Positions 40,894-53,538 of a stretch of 64,000 nucleotides of DNA are shown in pieces. The translations under genes and the position numbers were made by a program. The notes below the pieces were generated by a model. It searched no databases. It had not been told where the DNA came from and saw only the letters and a program-made list of their open reading frames with translations. Numbering within the stretch: the first letter of the stretch is position 1; every line of letters begins with the position of its first letter. Source of the DNA: Physcomitrium patens (taxonomy: Eukaryota > Streptophyta > Bryopsida > Funariales > Funariaceae); the NCBI RefSeq assembly GCF_000002425.4, contig NC_037276.1, positions 64,216-128,215 on the forward strand, read 5' to 3'.

Positions 40894-42600
40894 AACTCTT
40901 GAACACAGAGTGCATGCAAATTGTGAGTCACAGTTGAAGAGCTTAATACTGTTTTGCAAGACCAAAGTTGTGCTCGACCTTCAATTCAGTACTATCTGAT
41001 GCAGCCACGACAATTCAAGAAAGAACCCGCAGTACACTGTTGAAAAATACTCACACAATTACTTACGCTGTCCAGGCGAAGAAACACAAATTGGCTTCAC
41101 CATTTACACATGTATCTGTCTTCAGCAATGCAGAGAGAAATACACCGAAAATTTACCGAAAAAAAATTTCTGACTCGCTTGCTCCTAAAGTTCAAGAATT
41201 ACGAAGCATTGTTCAGTGAATCGCTTCTCTCCAAAAGCTAATGCAATTCCACTATTCTGCACCTCAATGCATCAAAAAGAATGCAACCGAATTATTGTGT
41301 TTTAGATGCGCGAGAAGTGAGAAAGATACAGAGATTATATGCGACGACAGGTAAAAGTCTGGATCTAACAAGGTCGTGGAGGGACGAAGTAGAAACCGAA
41401 AAGCACCAACATCTTCGGCGGTGGCGACGCAGCGCTCAAGAACAGAGCAAAACTGTGCTTGAGGTGGACTGGCAACAACGGCTCAACGAGACTACCGTTT
41501 GAGAAGTGACACGAGGTTCGGACCTTGGCTCGGAGATTGACTAGGGTCTCCGAGCCTAGAGTTAAAACAGGTTCCCAGTTCGATGAGATCCAACTGTGGC
41601 TGGTCAATGCAAGTTGATTTCCGTGAGCCACAGCATTGCATTCTGTTTGTATTGGTATAGAATGATTTAATTCCTGAAGTAGGCTTTGCGGACTCTCAAG
41701 TTGCTTTTCCTTTGAAATTCACATCCATGACCTTCAAGCCCCTCACCCATCTCATTTGGTTACAGTACACTGGGGGGGATCTTAGGGCAAGGATGGTCAA
41801 GAGATCTGTATACAGAGATTGCTGTAACCCATACTAACGCATGTCTCATAAGTGCATAAATTGACAAATTGGGGGTATCACGGATAGTATAACTAAATAT
41901 CACAAATTAAGTCACAATGATACTAACTAAATTTATATATTACTTAGATTTCTACTAAAGACTCAAAAATAAGTGTGTACCAAGTAAGCTCACAGTTGGT
42001 TCTACGTCAACTCCTTTTATAAAAGAAACATATTTGGACATATGTTGTCTAACACTTTCAGTGTCCAAATAATTCAGGTTCAATAATTCAGGCGCAGAAA
42101 TTGATAACGAAGCATAGGACACCAAATGTGCACTGGAAACATGAGTCCCCTGGTAGGTTCTAGCGGAGAGTAGACCCAACTCTGTTCAAACGGTTCTGTA
42201 AGGTCAACTAGATAATGTGGACGCATCACCCATGGTGGCAAAGTTTCGGTGGGTTTCGTCCTTCCACTGAGTGTGAAAGATAGAGGTGGCAACCAGCAAC
42301 GATCATATAATCAGAGTGTAACTCAATCACCATTCTATGCATTATCAGAATGATTCATTCGTCTTCGGATGAAAGGAAGCAGCGAGTGACTTTTTCATCC
42401 TTGCCGTAATGGCAGCAAGGGGGGTACAGGCACCTGGCTTAATAACAAGTACGAATTACTTGTCTTTGCTTCATTCAATTTTGGGTTTTCACGGTGCTGA
42501 ATTCACACCTAATTAGCCAAATTAGATTATGACTGATGTCATAAATTCAGTACTTGCGCAAGCTAATTTTGTTTAACAGCTTCTTCTGCAAATGTTTATC
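40124..42600. other. 5' flank of the shugoshin gene, no further gene recognised
   Basis: Balanced-composition sequence upstream of the shugoshin start, presumably its promoter and 5' UTR. A (TA)n run of about 30 bases lies at 40859-40889. ORFs of up to 88 codons (41365-41631 minus, 41281-41502 plus, 42080-42292 minus) match nothing I know. No TATA box can be picked with confidence. Confidence 0.4.
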
Positions 42601-42651
42601 TTGTAAATTCAATCAGAAATACTGTTGGATGAGGAGTATGTAAAGTCCTGA

Positions 42652-42960
42652 TTGCCTCTGCGTAGGGCTAGTGTGGATGCAGATATCTTTGTAGCAGAGG
42701 CATGGGAGATGTGGAACGACCGTGAGAAGATTCCTCGTTGGATAAAGTGGATTGACAAAGTCAAGGTAAAGTGCTTAATTTTGATTCTTGCAAGGCTTGG
42801 TTTAGACATCTATGCAATAAAGATATGTTTTCTTTCTTTCTGTGTTGCATCATCTAGAGTTTTACACCACCATTTGGATGCACACAAGTGTCTAAACAGA
42901 AGCCAGATTTCTCCAAATGGACACTAGGATACCGTACTTTTAAGAGAGATTTTGAATTTT
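42652..42960 (+). pseudogene. SRPBCC/START-like (polyketide cyclase-type) gene fragment
   Basis: One exon-like stretch reads VDADIFVAEAWEMWNDREK then IPRWIKWIDKVK and ends at a GT donor (42765/42766). About 130 bases on, after an AG, KPDFSKWTLGYRTFKRDFEF continues in phase and then meets TAG TAG where a Trp-containing motif is expected. This pattern (W.DRE.IP.WM.WI..V, then SKWTL....F.R.FEFSW) is that of plant chloroplast-type polyketide cyclase/dehydrase and lipid-transport superfamily proteins. The rest of the gene is missing; the gypsy relic H begins just downstream. It is a decayed fragment or a gene cut by transposon insertion. Confidence 0.65.
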
Positions 42961-42999
42961 AGTAGTTGGCTTGAAATATGAAGGTGACATTGCGTGTTA

Positions 43000-43451
43000 T
43001 TTCTTTTTTCCTTTTTTCATAATTATTTTTAAACTCTTGTGGTTTATACTATTGTGTTTGACCTTGCATCCTCCAAGTCTCAATTGTTAATTATTTTTTG
43101 TCAATTTTTTGCCAATTTTGATGGCAAGAATGGTTATATGCCATAAGTCAATTTTTCATAAGTAGTTACATAATATCAAGTAGACTATCAAGCTTTTGAT
43201 CTTTCATAAACATGACTATCATAGTATGTGCCCTAAGCACCAAATAAAAGAAACAAAACAAGATTTCAAGAATCATCAATTTTTAATAAAAGTGGCTCTA
43301 AATATATAAAAACAATTATCAACATAAAATTAATCTCAATGATAACACTTTCAAATTAAATACTTCAAAGTAGCAATCTAACCATATTTTATAATCAACT
43401 AAAATCTAATAATATGGCTCTTACTACATTGTATAATAAATTATATATTAA

Positions 43452-43488
<37 letters not shown>

Positions 43489-44431
43489 TTATTTTCACAT
43501 GGTAGTCAAATGACAATACAACATCCACTTCTTCCAAACTTGTGCATACTCTAGTATGCACCAAAAAAAATCAAAGTTGTGGTTGACATTATATTATCTT
43601 CTAAACATTGTCTTTTTTATGATCTATTTCTTCTTCTTCATTAATAAAGAAATCAATATCTTCTCTAATACCTTCACTTATTATATCTTGATTTCATTGC
43701 TTAAAAAAATTTATATATTTTTTTGTAATTAGAATCTTAAAGTATACTCTATCTAATTCTCTTAATATATATGTAGCATTATCTAAAATATTTACAACCA
43801 CAAAAGGCCCAAACCAACATTTTAAAATTTTTTACAAGGTATTGTATTGCTTATTTAAACTACTATCATAAAGAAGCACTCAGTCACCTCCATGAACTTT
43901 TTGTGGCCTTAAATAGTGCCACTTATTAAATCTGTCCTTACTTTTTAAGAGTGCCTCTTTCAACTTCACAATTATTTTTTTTATGTCTTTAGATCTTCTT
44001 TTTAGCTCACGAATTTGAAGTGTAAGAAATTCTTCCCTACACATGTTATCTTGCAAAGATAAAATACTCTAAGTGGATATTTGTTCTTTAATTGGCATAA
44101 TAGATATTTATCCTTATATCAATTCTATTGACATATATCCAATTACTAAACTATGAATAATATGGTCAACCCATAGAAGAAATGATAATAATCTTAATCA
44201 TTCTATTGTTTTTTTTTTATTTATAGGCTTTAACAATAGCTTTAATTATTGGAGGATGACCTTGCTCATTCTTGGTATTACCTTAAGGATTATATGTTAT
44301 TGTAAGTGCAAGCTTGATTTCACGTCTTTCAAAATATTCTCTTCATGAGCATCTAATTCTCTATGATGAATAATAATCTTTCCAATACATCAGTATTCAC
44401 AAACTATATCTTTCAATAGAAATCCACAAAA
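43000..44431 (-). mobile_element. Gypsy relic H: LTR end and integrase C-terminus
   Basis: 43210-43500 matches the right part of the repeat at 50530-50830, so it is LTR-like. Next, on the minus strand from about 44020 down to 43650, broken frames read RELKRRSKDIKK, KVHGGD*VLLYDSSL, WFGPFVVVNI and YILRELDRVYFK. This is the integrase C-terminal GPY/F-type segment of gypsy elements (GD.VLLYDS, W.GPF.V, Y.L.ELDG). Chromovirus C cuts it at 44432. Confidence 0.62.
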
Positions 44432-44958
44432 TATCAAAGACATAAACCTCAAAAAATTAAAATATCAATGTATTCTTGTGTCACTTGAAAAGTCTAAAAA
44501 ATCACTCAAAGATGATATAGTATTAAATTAGAATGGCTATTGCTAAAGACAAGAAGCCTAAAAAATCTTCAAACAAGACTAAAGATTAGAAAAGCATTGA
44601 TAAGAGTGAAGAAGTCTTCACTCTTGCCTCTATATATACTCTTAACTAGGAGCTACATGGCAATGTCGTATAGGACCTCTAAAACATGTTGACTTTGTAA
44701 GATACATATCTTAACTGACAAGGCAATTTTTTTATATGTACGTTATATGGTTAGCTTGTTTTATAAGCTCTCAATACATGGTTAACTTGTTATCAAAGTT
44801 TCTAACTTATCAATCAATGACAAATACATGTAAAGTCAAAATAACATCTATAAAGCTTTTAAGAAGCTTTTTTAGAATATATTATGAAATAAATTTATTT
44901 TTATTTACTTCTACTTAATCATATAAAAAAATATTGGAATAAATATATGTCCATGATA
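44432..44958 (-). repeat. 3' LTR of element C
   Basis: In the element's direction it begins TATCATGGACATATATT and ends TTTGATA. Homologous to 58506-59025 and to the B LTRs. Confidence 0.82.
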
Positions 44959-45007
44959 TTACTTCCCTTCTCATCCTTCTAGAGACGAGTTCCAAAAGGA
45001 GCAATCA

Positions 45008-45440
45008 TCATATATTAAAGAAATTTAAGATGCGACAAATTATATTTGCCACATATTCTAATCTTTATTTTCTTTAAAGATGGTTGATAGGTCCTCTCAG
45101 CTATTGATAGTATCCCATACTAGGACAAAAAGACCACCTTGTTATTTGATTATTGTTGAAGTATTCATAACTGCCTTCAAATAAAACATTTCAAACATTA
45201 TTTAGAATCGTTTCTCCCTCTAATAAAATCAACAGACATTTGGAGTTTCTTCTAAGGTTGTGATATCAAACACATTGTATCTTGCCATCTATTTGAGAAA
45301 AGACATGTTATTCTTGAGGATCTTCATTTTGAATACATCATCTTGAAGGTTGTGACAATTGTAATATTTTTTTCGATAAGTCATCAAGTAATAGTTCTTC
45401 AATTGAATCTATTGATTATTGATTTTTTATCTCTTTAGTA
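45008..45440 (-). pseudogene. Extra ORF of element C, decayed
   Basis: Third copy of the extra frame found in A and B, in the same position between chromodomain and 3' LTR. Readable pieces on the minus strand are LSQPSR near the start, CLLILLEGETIL, FEGSYEYFNNNQITRW, SMGYYQ*LRGPINHL and LEYVANIICRILNFFNI, followed by a TGA at the same point as in B. Several stops and small frame changes occur. Confidence 0.72.
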
Positions 45441-45559
45441 TCACAACTACACAAAAGTTACAAATAAGAATAGAAGGTAGAATGCTAGTTTTTTTTTTAG
45501 ATTTTATTTCTTTATAAAAAAGATTTATTATTCTTCATTTTTGTTTTGATGGACGTCAT

Positions 45560-47827
45560 CAAAGAAAAGCCTCAACCTTCTTTTTGTATTTGTAAGATTC
45601 TTTGCTGACTTCCATGTACATTCATTAATATCATATCTGTACCAATGAACAAGATATTTTAATCTATTTTGATGCTACCTTGAATCTAAGACTTCTTCTA
45701 CATTGAATTTTTGATTATTTTCCACTTTTATAAGAAGAAGTGGCATTTTTCTTTTTCTTGAGATATTTACTATCCTATACGGATCAAGAAGAGATATATG
45801 CAATACAAGATGGATCTTCATAGACTTTAGTAAATGTAATTGATAAGCAATAAGATTGATTTGTTCATAAATAAGAAAAGATCTAAGCCTATAACAGTCT
45901 AACTTGTCATAAAGATGAGTAGTCTTGATATTGTGACAAAGTAGCCATATTTCATCATCTATTATGAATTAAAGATGTTTATTGTAATAGACATTTGCAT
46001 TGATTTTTTGTTTTTCTTAAGCTTCTTTTAATTGAGCCTTCATTTTTGCATATATCTTTAATAAATGATTTGCCAAATCTTCTACTATAGAATTATCAAC
46101 TTTTAAAAAGTCAAAAGTATCAAGTTGTGGATGATAATCATAATTGATAAAAAAGATATTTATTGAGTAATAGAATGTATCAAATTATTTTATGCAAACT
46201 TTGCCAATAGGAAAAGAATTGTCTAATCATCTTGATGATAATTGATGGTACAATTCAAATTTTGTTCCAAAATTTGATTCACCTATTTTATTTGCCTATT
46301 GGTTTAAGGATGAAAAGCCAAAAAAAACTTTATATCTACTTTTAAAATCTTAATATAAATTGAGTCTTCATATCTAACATAATATCTTAAGACAATCCAT
46401 AATCGTAATAGATATTGTCAAAAAAAAACCTTAGTTGTTTCTTCACTTATGATAGATGTATACATGGTACAAAATATTCTATCTTGATAAAACGATCTAC
46501 TATCACAAATATAAAATCATACAAACTTGACATTAGAAGACTTGTAATAAAATCCATAGAAATAGAAGACCATGATTGCTTTGAAATAGGTAATGGCTAG
46601 AGAAGTCCATAAGATTGATGATGAAGAATTTTTGATCTTGAACAAATATTACATGATTATATAAAGTCTTTAATTTTCTTTTATATTTGATGCTACAATT
46701 TTTTTTTTTTAATATTAGTTCTAAAGTCTTATTATATCCAAAATGCTCGATTGTTAGATAGTCATAACAAGCTTGAAGAATACATAATTGTACTTTACCT
46801 TTTGGAATATATAATTGTCTTTTAAAATAAAGTAGATTATTTTTGAACTTAAATTTGGAAGTATCATGAGACTTAAAAGAATTTTTCTTAATATAATTAA
46901 TAAGGATATTAGAGGATATATTTGATTGAATTTTCTCGATAAAAATTGAATCAATAATTAATATTGATTTTATTACTTGAAGATGAAAATGCTTTGGCTT
47001 TGAGAGTATCATTCTTTGTTAATCAAAAGTTGCATTTTTTTTTTCTTTTAGTGTAAGATAAGAATGTCTAAAAAAAATATTTGACAAATCCTATTGTATT
47101 TCAAATTGATAAGTAATCTTAATAAAAATATGTTCCAATAGGCTTAATAATGATTCAAAATATGTATTAACATGAAGTACTCTAGATTCTTATGATTTAT
47201 ATACATAGTAATTGGACTAGAAGCACTTTTTAGATAATGATGCTATTCTTGAAATACATCAACAATTACAAAAAATCCTTTATTGTGGATCTCATGGTTA
47301 ATATTAATTGTTCAAAATTTTGTAGAATGAAAAGCTACTAAGTGGAGTTTGTTATCTGTTCCCATTTGTGACAAAACAACATCTATAGCAAAATTTGGTG
47401 AATTTATTTCCATAAAGATTGCATTAAAAAAATCAATGTAATATAAGATTGGTGCAAAAATAAATGTTATCTTTAAGGCTTTAAAAGGTGCTTCTACTTC
47501 TTTACTCTATTGAAGTTTCTTTTTACATGTCATGCAAGTCAGAGAGACCTTAACTTGAGAAAAGTTCTTAATGAAGATTTAATAATAATTGGCAAATTCC
47601 AAAAAACATTCTACATCTCTGACTCTTTTTGAAATCTTCCAATCTATGATAGTTTAGACTTTCTTAAGATCTATTATAAGACCATTATTTCAAATGATAT
47701 ATCCTAAAAAATCAACTTGAGTAGTATAAAATATACACTTTTCTATCTTGGTGTATAGTTGTGATTCAAAATATAATTTTTTATTTATATCCTTCTTTAA
47801 TGTGTACCAAATTGTATGCTTTTCTTA
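45560..47827 (-). pseudogene. Element C pol, 3' part: RT end, RNase H, integrase, chromodomain
   Basis: From 47827 downward: AYNLVHIKEGYK of the RT, the RNase H region, an integrase with LYIPKGKVQLCILQA and FGYNKTLELIL (46533-47012), and a decayed chromodomain near 45600-45740. It aligns with A and B but has many stops and frame changes. Confidence 0.78.
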
Positions 47828-48405
47828 TGAAATAGGACGAGTCTATTTTTAAAATCCAAGTTCTTTCTAATCTAGAGCAACATAAAGCTTCATTATAAAG
47901 TAAGACAAAATAGATCAAAACAAAATTTAATAAAATTAAATAAAATAAGATACAAAAGATAAAAATGAGCAATCAAAAATAAAAATAAAATTGAATAGAA
48001 AGATAAAAAATCAAATTTTACTAAGAAAAAAGGTCCAAAGCCATATCTGACCAAATGCCTCAAAAGGCCCTGGCTAATCCTATTTATACTTTATTCTATT
48101 ACTTTGGACTTTCTAGAATGTTCTTAGATGACAGACTCTATTTAGATAAATTCTTTAGACTCTATCAAAAAGGTTTTACAATAAGCTTTGCCTAAATAAT
48201 TGCCCTAAGTCATTTTTAAAAGATCCTATAGTAGATTTTATCTAGATAATCTCTTTCAACTATTTTTAGAAGATTCCATAGTAGATCCTATATAATCTAT
48301 TAATTTAGTCCTAATTCTAAAAACTTCCATAACTTCTCAAACATGGCTCCAATTATTTATTCTTATGTGTCAATAATACAAATATCTTATCTATATCCTA
48401 TTACA
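47828..48405 (-). repeat. 3' LTR of element D
   Basis: On the minus strand it starts TGTAATAGGATATAG and includes a TATAAATAGG box at 48079-48088. Confidence 0.72.
48079..48123 (-). promoter_or_regulatory. Heat-shock element and TATA box in the LTR of D
   Basis: TTCTAGAATGTTC at 48111-48123 is a perfect three-unit heat-shock element, 23 bases upstream of the TATAAATAGG box on the minus strand. The other LTR copy has TTCTAAAATTTTC at the same place (56935-56947), one base off. Confidence 0.7.
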
Positions 48406-48546
48406 GTTAATTCTCCTCCATTAAGATGGGACGTCTTTGTTTTGCTTCTATTGATATTTTCAAATTATCTCTTAGTATCAGATTACATTATGTGTAGGTT
48501 CTTATATTGTGTCGTGGATAAGATAACCTTTTCTACAAACTTTGTA

Positions 48547-49480
48547 CTAAAGTTGTGGATGTCCACTACCACATGAAAGGTAACAATGTTCCAAAATGTT
48601 GTCCACTTCATATTCTTGCTGGTCCTCAATTACAACTGGTGGTAGTGGTAGTTGATGTTGTTTTGAAAAGTGCTTTGGCTCAATATGAAATTCCTTCAGT
48701 TGTGAAAGATAGAAGTCTGAATAGATCAAAATATGTGGCAAAAGCTCAAGGCAGTATGCAGTATTAGAAATCACTGTAGAATGTAGAAAGATTCAAGCCA
48801 TAGAGGTGTCAATGTACTGCTTTGAGTTGATGTAGCAAGCGGTAAGTTGGCATTGAAGAATAATACTTGATCATCCTTCCAGAAGATCTTGTATTCCTAG
48901 TAATTATTTACATACTATTTTTTATTGATTTTGTGCAGTTAGGAGGTAGTGCAATACTTCTTGTAAGGTTGTTGTAAGCCATTGTATAAATTCATTTGTT
49001 GTCAAGTTGTTGGTATTGATGGGACAATAGAAAGTTACTAGTGTAATTGAATGCTAATAAGTGTTAAAGAAAAATAGTGAATTATTAGTACTTGCTTGAA
49101 TACTATCATTGTAAGGAAACTCCAAGGATATTAAATATTCATCTCAATGATTATCATGAACTACCACAAATGCCCGCATCATATCTTCTAAGATCCAATT
49201 TCTATGCTCTATTTGTCCATCTGTTTGGAGATAAAAGGTTGTAGATATAGCAAGTCATGTGCCTAATTGCTTGAACAAGGCTTGCCAAAAACTTCCTATG
49301 AAGTATAAATCTCAATTTGAAACAATGATACGAGATAATCCATAGTGAAAAAAGACAATATCAAAAAAGACTTGTGCAAGCACTAGAGCATCAATATCTA
49401 AGTGTACTACAACTAAATGAAGTTGCTTTGACAGTCGATCCACAAAGACATCAACCATGGTGTAATTATGAGGTATTTGC
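48547..49480 (-). pseudogene. Element D integrase core and chromodomain-like end
   Basis: On the minus strand: YTMVDVFVDRLSKQLHLV (about 49430-49480), YGLSRIIVSN, FYLQTDGQIEHRNWILEDMM of the DDE core, FPYNDSIQASTNN, and at 48547-48774 PPVVIEDQQEYEVDNILEH, which begins a chromodomain. Stops and frame changes are frequent. The family differs from A, B and C. Confidence 0.75.
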
Positions 49481-49499
49481 AACAAATACGTTATTATTT

Positions 49500-50880
49500 G
49501 ATGTAATTTATAATTTGAAAATGTAGAGGATATTTAGTTGTAGAGAGTTTAGCTTTAACTTATTGGTTAAGCTCCAATAAATGATATAAAATTTCTTCAC
49601 TCTCAAAACCTCATCACTTTATATAAAATACCAAAATTATAGCAAAATCACTTAAAACATATTTTTCCAGCAAAGAATTTCTTCTTCATGAATTTTAGAA
49701 ATTCATATCTTTTGATCTAACTATCGAATTTTCATCAAATTTCTATGTAATGTCATTATTATTTTTAAGCTTAACTACAAAAAAAATAAACCATAAAATT
49801 GCTATTAATCTTTTCGCATCTTAGAAACCCTAGTAGGTGCTCTAAATCCTAACTTACAAGCACCTAAGCACTGTTTTGTTCATATATCAAAAATCCAAAA
49901 TTCAAATACTATAAAATTTGAGTATAAAGTTTATTAATATAACTATATACATTCTTAAAAATTTTGAGCCAAAATCTTATCAAAGTATTTAAGATATAGC
50001 TCAAAAATACAACCACTAGTGAATTGGATGATTTACTATGTTTAGATTTATAAGCATTGATTCCAACCTCCAATATCTCTTTTATTTCAACATAGAATCC
50101 ATCAAATAGTATGCTAAAAGTATAGCCAAAAAAACATTCTCTCCAACCCTAGTCACCAATTCTTTCTTGCTTTTTGTATGTGTGTGTTATATCCAAAAGA
50201 GTGACAATAGATATAAAATCAACACCTTAACTTTAAGCGCCTATATTTCTTTTATATAAACTCCAAATCATACAAAATTTGTACCAAAACCATAGCCAAA
50301 AATCCATACTTGCTAATCTTGGCCTCTAAAGTTCAAATATCCTTGAAAGAATAATCCTAATTCCTAATAAGGCCTTAGATAGCCTCCTTGAAGCTCATTG
50401 GACATGATTTTTGGCCAATAGGAATGGATGTTTTTATCATCCATTTCCATTCATCCATATGGATGTCCTAATTTATTTTTTACTACCAAGATCCTTCTCT
50501 AATTTTTTTTTTAATAAAATTTACATAATATATGTCTTTAATATCAAATAAAAGAAACAAAATAAGACTTCAAAGGTCACTAATTTCTAATAAAGGTGGC
50601 TTTAAATATATAAAAGTTATTATCAACCAAAATTAATCTTAAAAGCCATTATCAAAAAAAAAATGAAATTATATAAATTCTAATAATTATTCTTTTAAAC
50701 AACCTTCTTTCAAAGTAGTAATTTAAGTATATTTCCTAATCAATTAAAATCTACTAACATGGCTCTTATCATGTTATTTAATAAATTATATATCAAACAT
50801 ATAAACACAATATTTTCATACGGTAGCCAAACCACAATACAATAAGGTAATAAGATCCATAGTCATTGGCTTCCAACATA
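49500..50880 (-). repeat. LTR-like repeat of the G family, copy 2
   Basis: Shares long blocks with 15590-16795 in the same orientation (for example AATAAGGCCTTAGATAGCCTCCTTGAAG-like segment near 50370). Its right 350 bases are shared with the relic at 43210-43540. It interrupts the integrase of D. No coding region of its own is attached, so it is probably a solo LTR. Confidence 0.6.
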
Positions 50881-51705
50881 TCGTAGATAGCAAAATTGGT
50901 TATATTAGTGCAAGAGACATTGCATTACATGCTTTATTATGTTGACATGATTTGCAAGAGCGTAAAAAAGCTCAAACATCATAATCCAAATCTATCCAAA
51001 ACCATATTCTTGAGATTCATTATAGAGTCTTTTCTTGCCCTAGATATCCAGATATTGAAATGTCATGTCTTTTTTGAAGTAAATACATCTGAAATACAAT
51101 ATTGTTAAGTATATATAAATCCACTTCTTGAAATAGAGCAAGCCATCACTAAGACTTTAATCTTGATATTGTCTATTACTTAACTTTAGTCAATCGCTAA
51201 TCATCTTAAAATAAGCATCGTAATATGTATCTTTCTTCTATTCTACCTCTTTGATTAGGTTTGAAATGACATTCCTAATGGTAGAAACTTCTACCTTGTC
51301 TTTTAATTCGGCCTTCAAGTTTGCTTTTTGCAATAAGCTATCTAACACAATATATTGTCATCTTTACTTGTACTCAAGCTGGATATCAAAAAATTACAAT
51401 TGTTCTTTTCAACAATGATGTTGTGATTTTATATTCTCTATATGCAAATCATACAGCAAGGATCAATGGTCACTTTGAACAGCCACTAGCTTTTCTAATA
51501 GATAGTGTCGCCACACCTTTGTAGCATGTACAATCATTAATTGCTTTTGATTATGTATAGAGTAATTGCACTCCAGCCTTCTGAGCTTGTATGATTCATA
51601 CGCCACAAGTTGAAGGCTTCCATCAAAGTCTTGTTGAAAGACTGCTCCAATAGAAAAGTTAGAAGCATCAATGTCAAGTATACAAAGAAGGTTGGGATCA
51701 TACGG
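50881..51705 (-). pseudogene. Element D RNase H and integrase N-terminal region
   Basis: On the minus strand LDIDASNFSIGAVFQQDF, then LQLVAYESYKLRRLECNY (about 51540-51690), is the RNase H start with its catalytic Asp. Further down (51100-50890) a decayed integrase zinc-binding region follows. The LTR at 51706 separates this from the RT part. Confidence 0.72.
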
Positions 51706-53538
51706 TGTTGTGATGTAACACGATTAATAGGTGAAAGAGTGTGGAGATTATTATAATTTAAGAGATCTTAGTTCAAAGTATTAGAACAAATTATCTTAGA
51801 AATATAGTTAATAGCCAAAGGGATAGAAAAATTAAAAGGTATCAATGCTGCCTTTTAGAAAGGTGACTTCTACTTACTTTGTAGTACCATAAGTAAGGCA
51901 AATCAAAGTAGATTGGGAAAATAAATGATATAGAAATCTTTAGAAGAAAGTTAAGAGTAAATTCTAGAAAAAAGGTTACTTAGAAAAACTAGATATTGAT
52001 ACCCGGAGAGGGCCGGTTATGAACCAGGGTCGAAATCAGACCCTGAGGCACAAAACCGAGTCTCGACGACGACTCCAAGACTCTTTGGCAAATCGAAGAG
52101 TGGGATTTGAGAGAAGATTGGATAGGGTTTCTATGGGCATTGATTTTGGATGATTTGGAGTTGATATGAATTTGTAAAAGCTTTTCAAAGTTGAGGTTTT
52201 TTTCGGATGATTTGGGTTTTATGAAATAAAATAGGGTTTATGTTTTGAGTGATTTCGAGAGTTTTTTTGTAGATCTACAGGTGAATTTTTTTGGATTCTT
52301 GGTTATAGTTGTGTTGAATACATTTTGTGAATTTGAGCTTGATCTATTGGTTGAACTGAGAGATATTGAGGTTTAAATGAGTCAAGGTCTCAGAAAGTAG
52401 AATTTTAGGTCCAGTGAGGGTTTTTAAGATTTCATGCAATCTACTAGTTGGATTGGAGTAAAACTTATGTGAAAAGATATTAGACTTGTTTTTCTATGTC
52501 CATGAGAAATTTGAAACCAATCGAATGGCGCAAAGAAGAGAAATTGGCTCTGGAAAGTTAGCAACAAGATTGGAGAAGGAGGCCGGCTAACACCCGAGCA
52601 CATTTTTGAGGTTTTCGTCAATTTGGTAACTCCGATCCTTTTCAATTTTTTTTGCTTATTTTGAACTTGATTTTTAAGAAGTGTGAAAATTTTGAATTGA
52701 GATCAACGGATTATTCATTAGATATTGAGGTTTAAATCTGTCATAAGAATTACTAGGATTTGGATTAGGATTTGGCTTGGATTCGGTTTAGGATTTGGAT
52801 TAGGGTTTGGACTAGGATTTGGATTAGGATTTGGATAGGGTTCGGTTTAGGGTTTGGATTAGGGTTTGGATTAGGGTTTAGGATTTGGTTAGGATTTGAT
52901 TTAGGATTTGAATTAGGGTTTGGATTAGGATTTGGTTAGGGTTTGATTTAAGGTTTGGTTTAGGATTTAGGATTTAGATTAGAGTTTAGGGTTGGATTAG
53001 GGTTTAGATTAGGGTTTAGGATTTAGTTAGAGTTTGATTTAGGATTTGGATTAGGGTTTGGTTAGGATTTGATTTAAAGTTTGGTTTAGGGTTTAGGGTT
53101 GGATTAGGGTTTGGTTTAGGGTTTGATTTAGAGTTTGGTTTAGGGTTTAGGGTTTAGGGTTTGGAATAGGATTTAATTTAAGATTTATTTAGGATTTGAC
53201 TTAGGATTTAGGAATTATTAGGGTTTAAGATTTAATTAAGTTTGGTCTAAAGTTGAGTGAAATTCAATAGGATTTTAACTAGAATTAAATTAAGGTTGAA
53301 TTGACATATATTTGAGTAAAATTTGTGATCATTCTAATATTTCTTTAAGAATTTTATTGTTTGTTTGAAATTTCTTTGAGTTTTTTTGAATTGAATTATG
53401 TTTGTTTACCATTATTATAATCTAATTAGAGCATCGTTAGTATTCTATTTAGGATTTTGTTATTGCAATTTCTATTCTTCCTTCTATAGCTAGGTGCTCG
53501 GAGCATTCTCAAGCAAGACTTCACACATTATGACAACG
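51706..53538 (+). repeat. Solo LTR of the E family carrying a telomere-like array
   Basis: Starts TGTTGTGATGTAAC and ends TTATGACAAC, nearly inverted termini. It aligns with the reverse complement of the E LTR (59029-60444) at both ends, including AATAGGTGAAAG near the start and TTTTGTTATTGCAATTTCTATT near the end. It is about 0.4 kb longer than the E copy because of the array at 52753-53226. It splits the RT-RNase H junction of D. No clear target duplication is seen. Confidence 0.72.
52753..53226 (+). repeat. Degenerate TTTAGGG-like minisatellite inside the LTR
   Basis: About 470 bases built from 6-7-base units such as GGTTTAGGGTTT, GGATTAGGGTTT and GGATTTGGATTAGG, all with the G-rich strand on plus. 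It resembles the plant telomere repeat, but unit length varies, so it is not a true telomere tract. The corresponding part of the E LTR shows only loose TTTAAGGTTTC-like sequence. Confidence 0.85.

Noticed and set aside
41281-42292. Short ORFs upstream of the shugoshin gene as a separate gene or upstream exon
   Set aside because: None splices in phase to exon 1 with convincing signals and none has a recognisable domain; left as 5' flank.
52753-53226. Interstitial telomere marking an ancient chromosome fusion
   Set aside because: The array is degenerate, variable in unit length and wholly inside an LTR whose two ends align with the LTR of element E.
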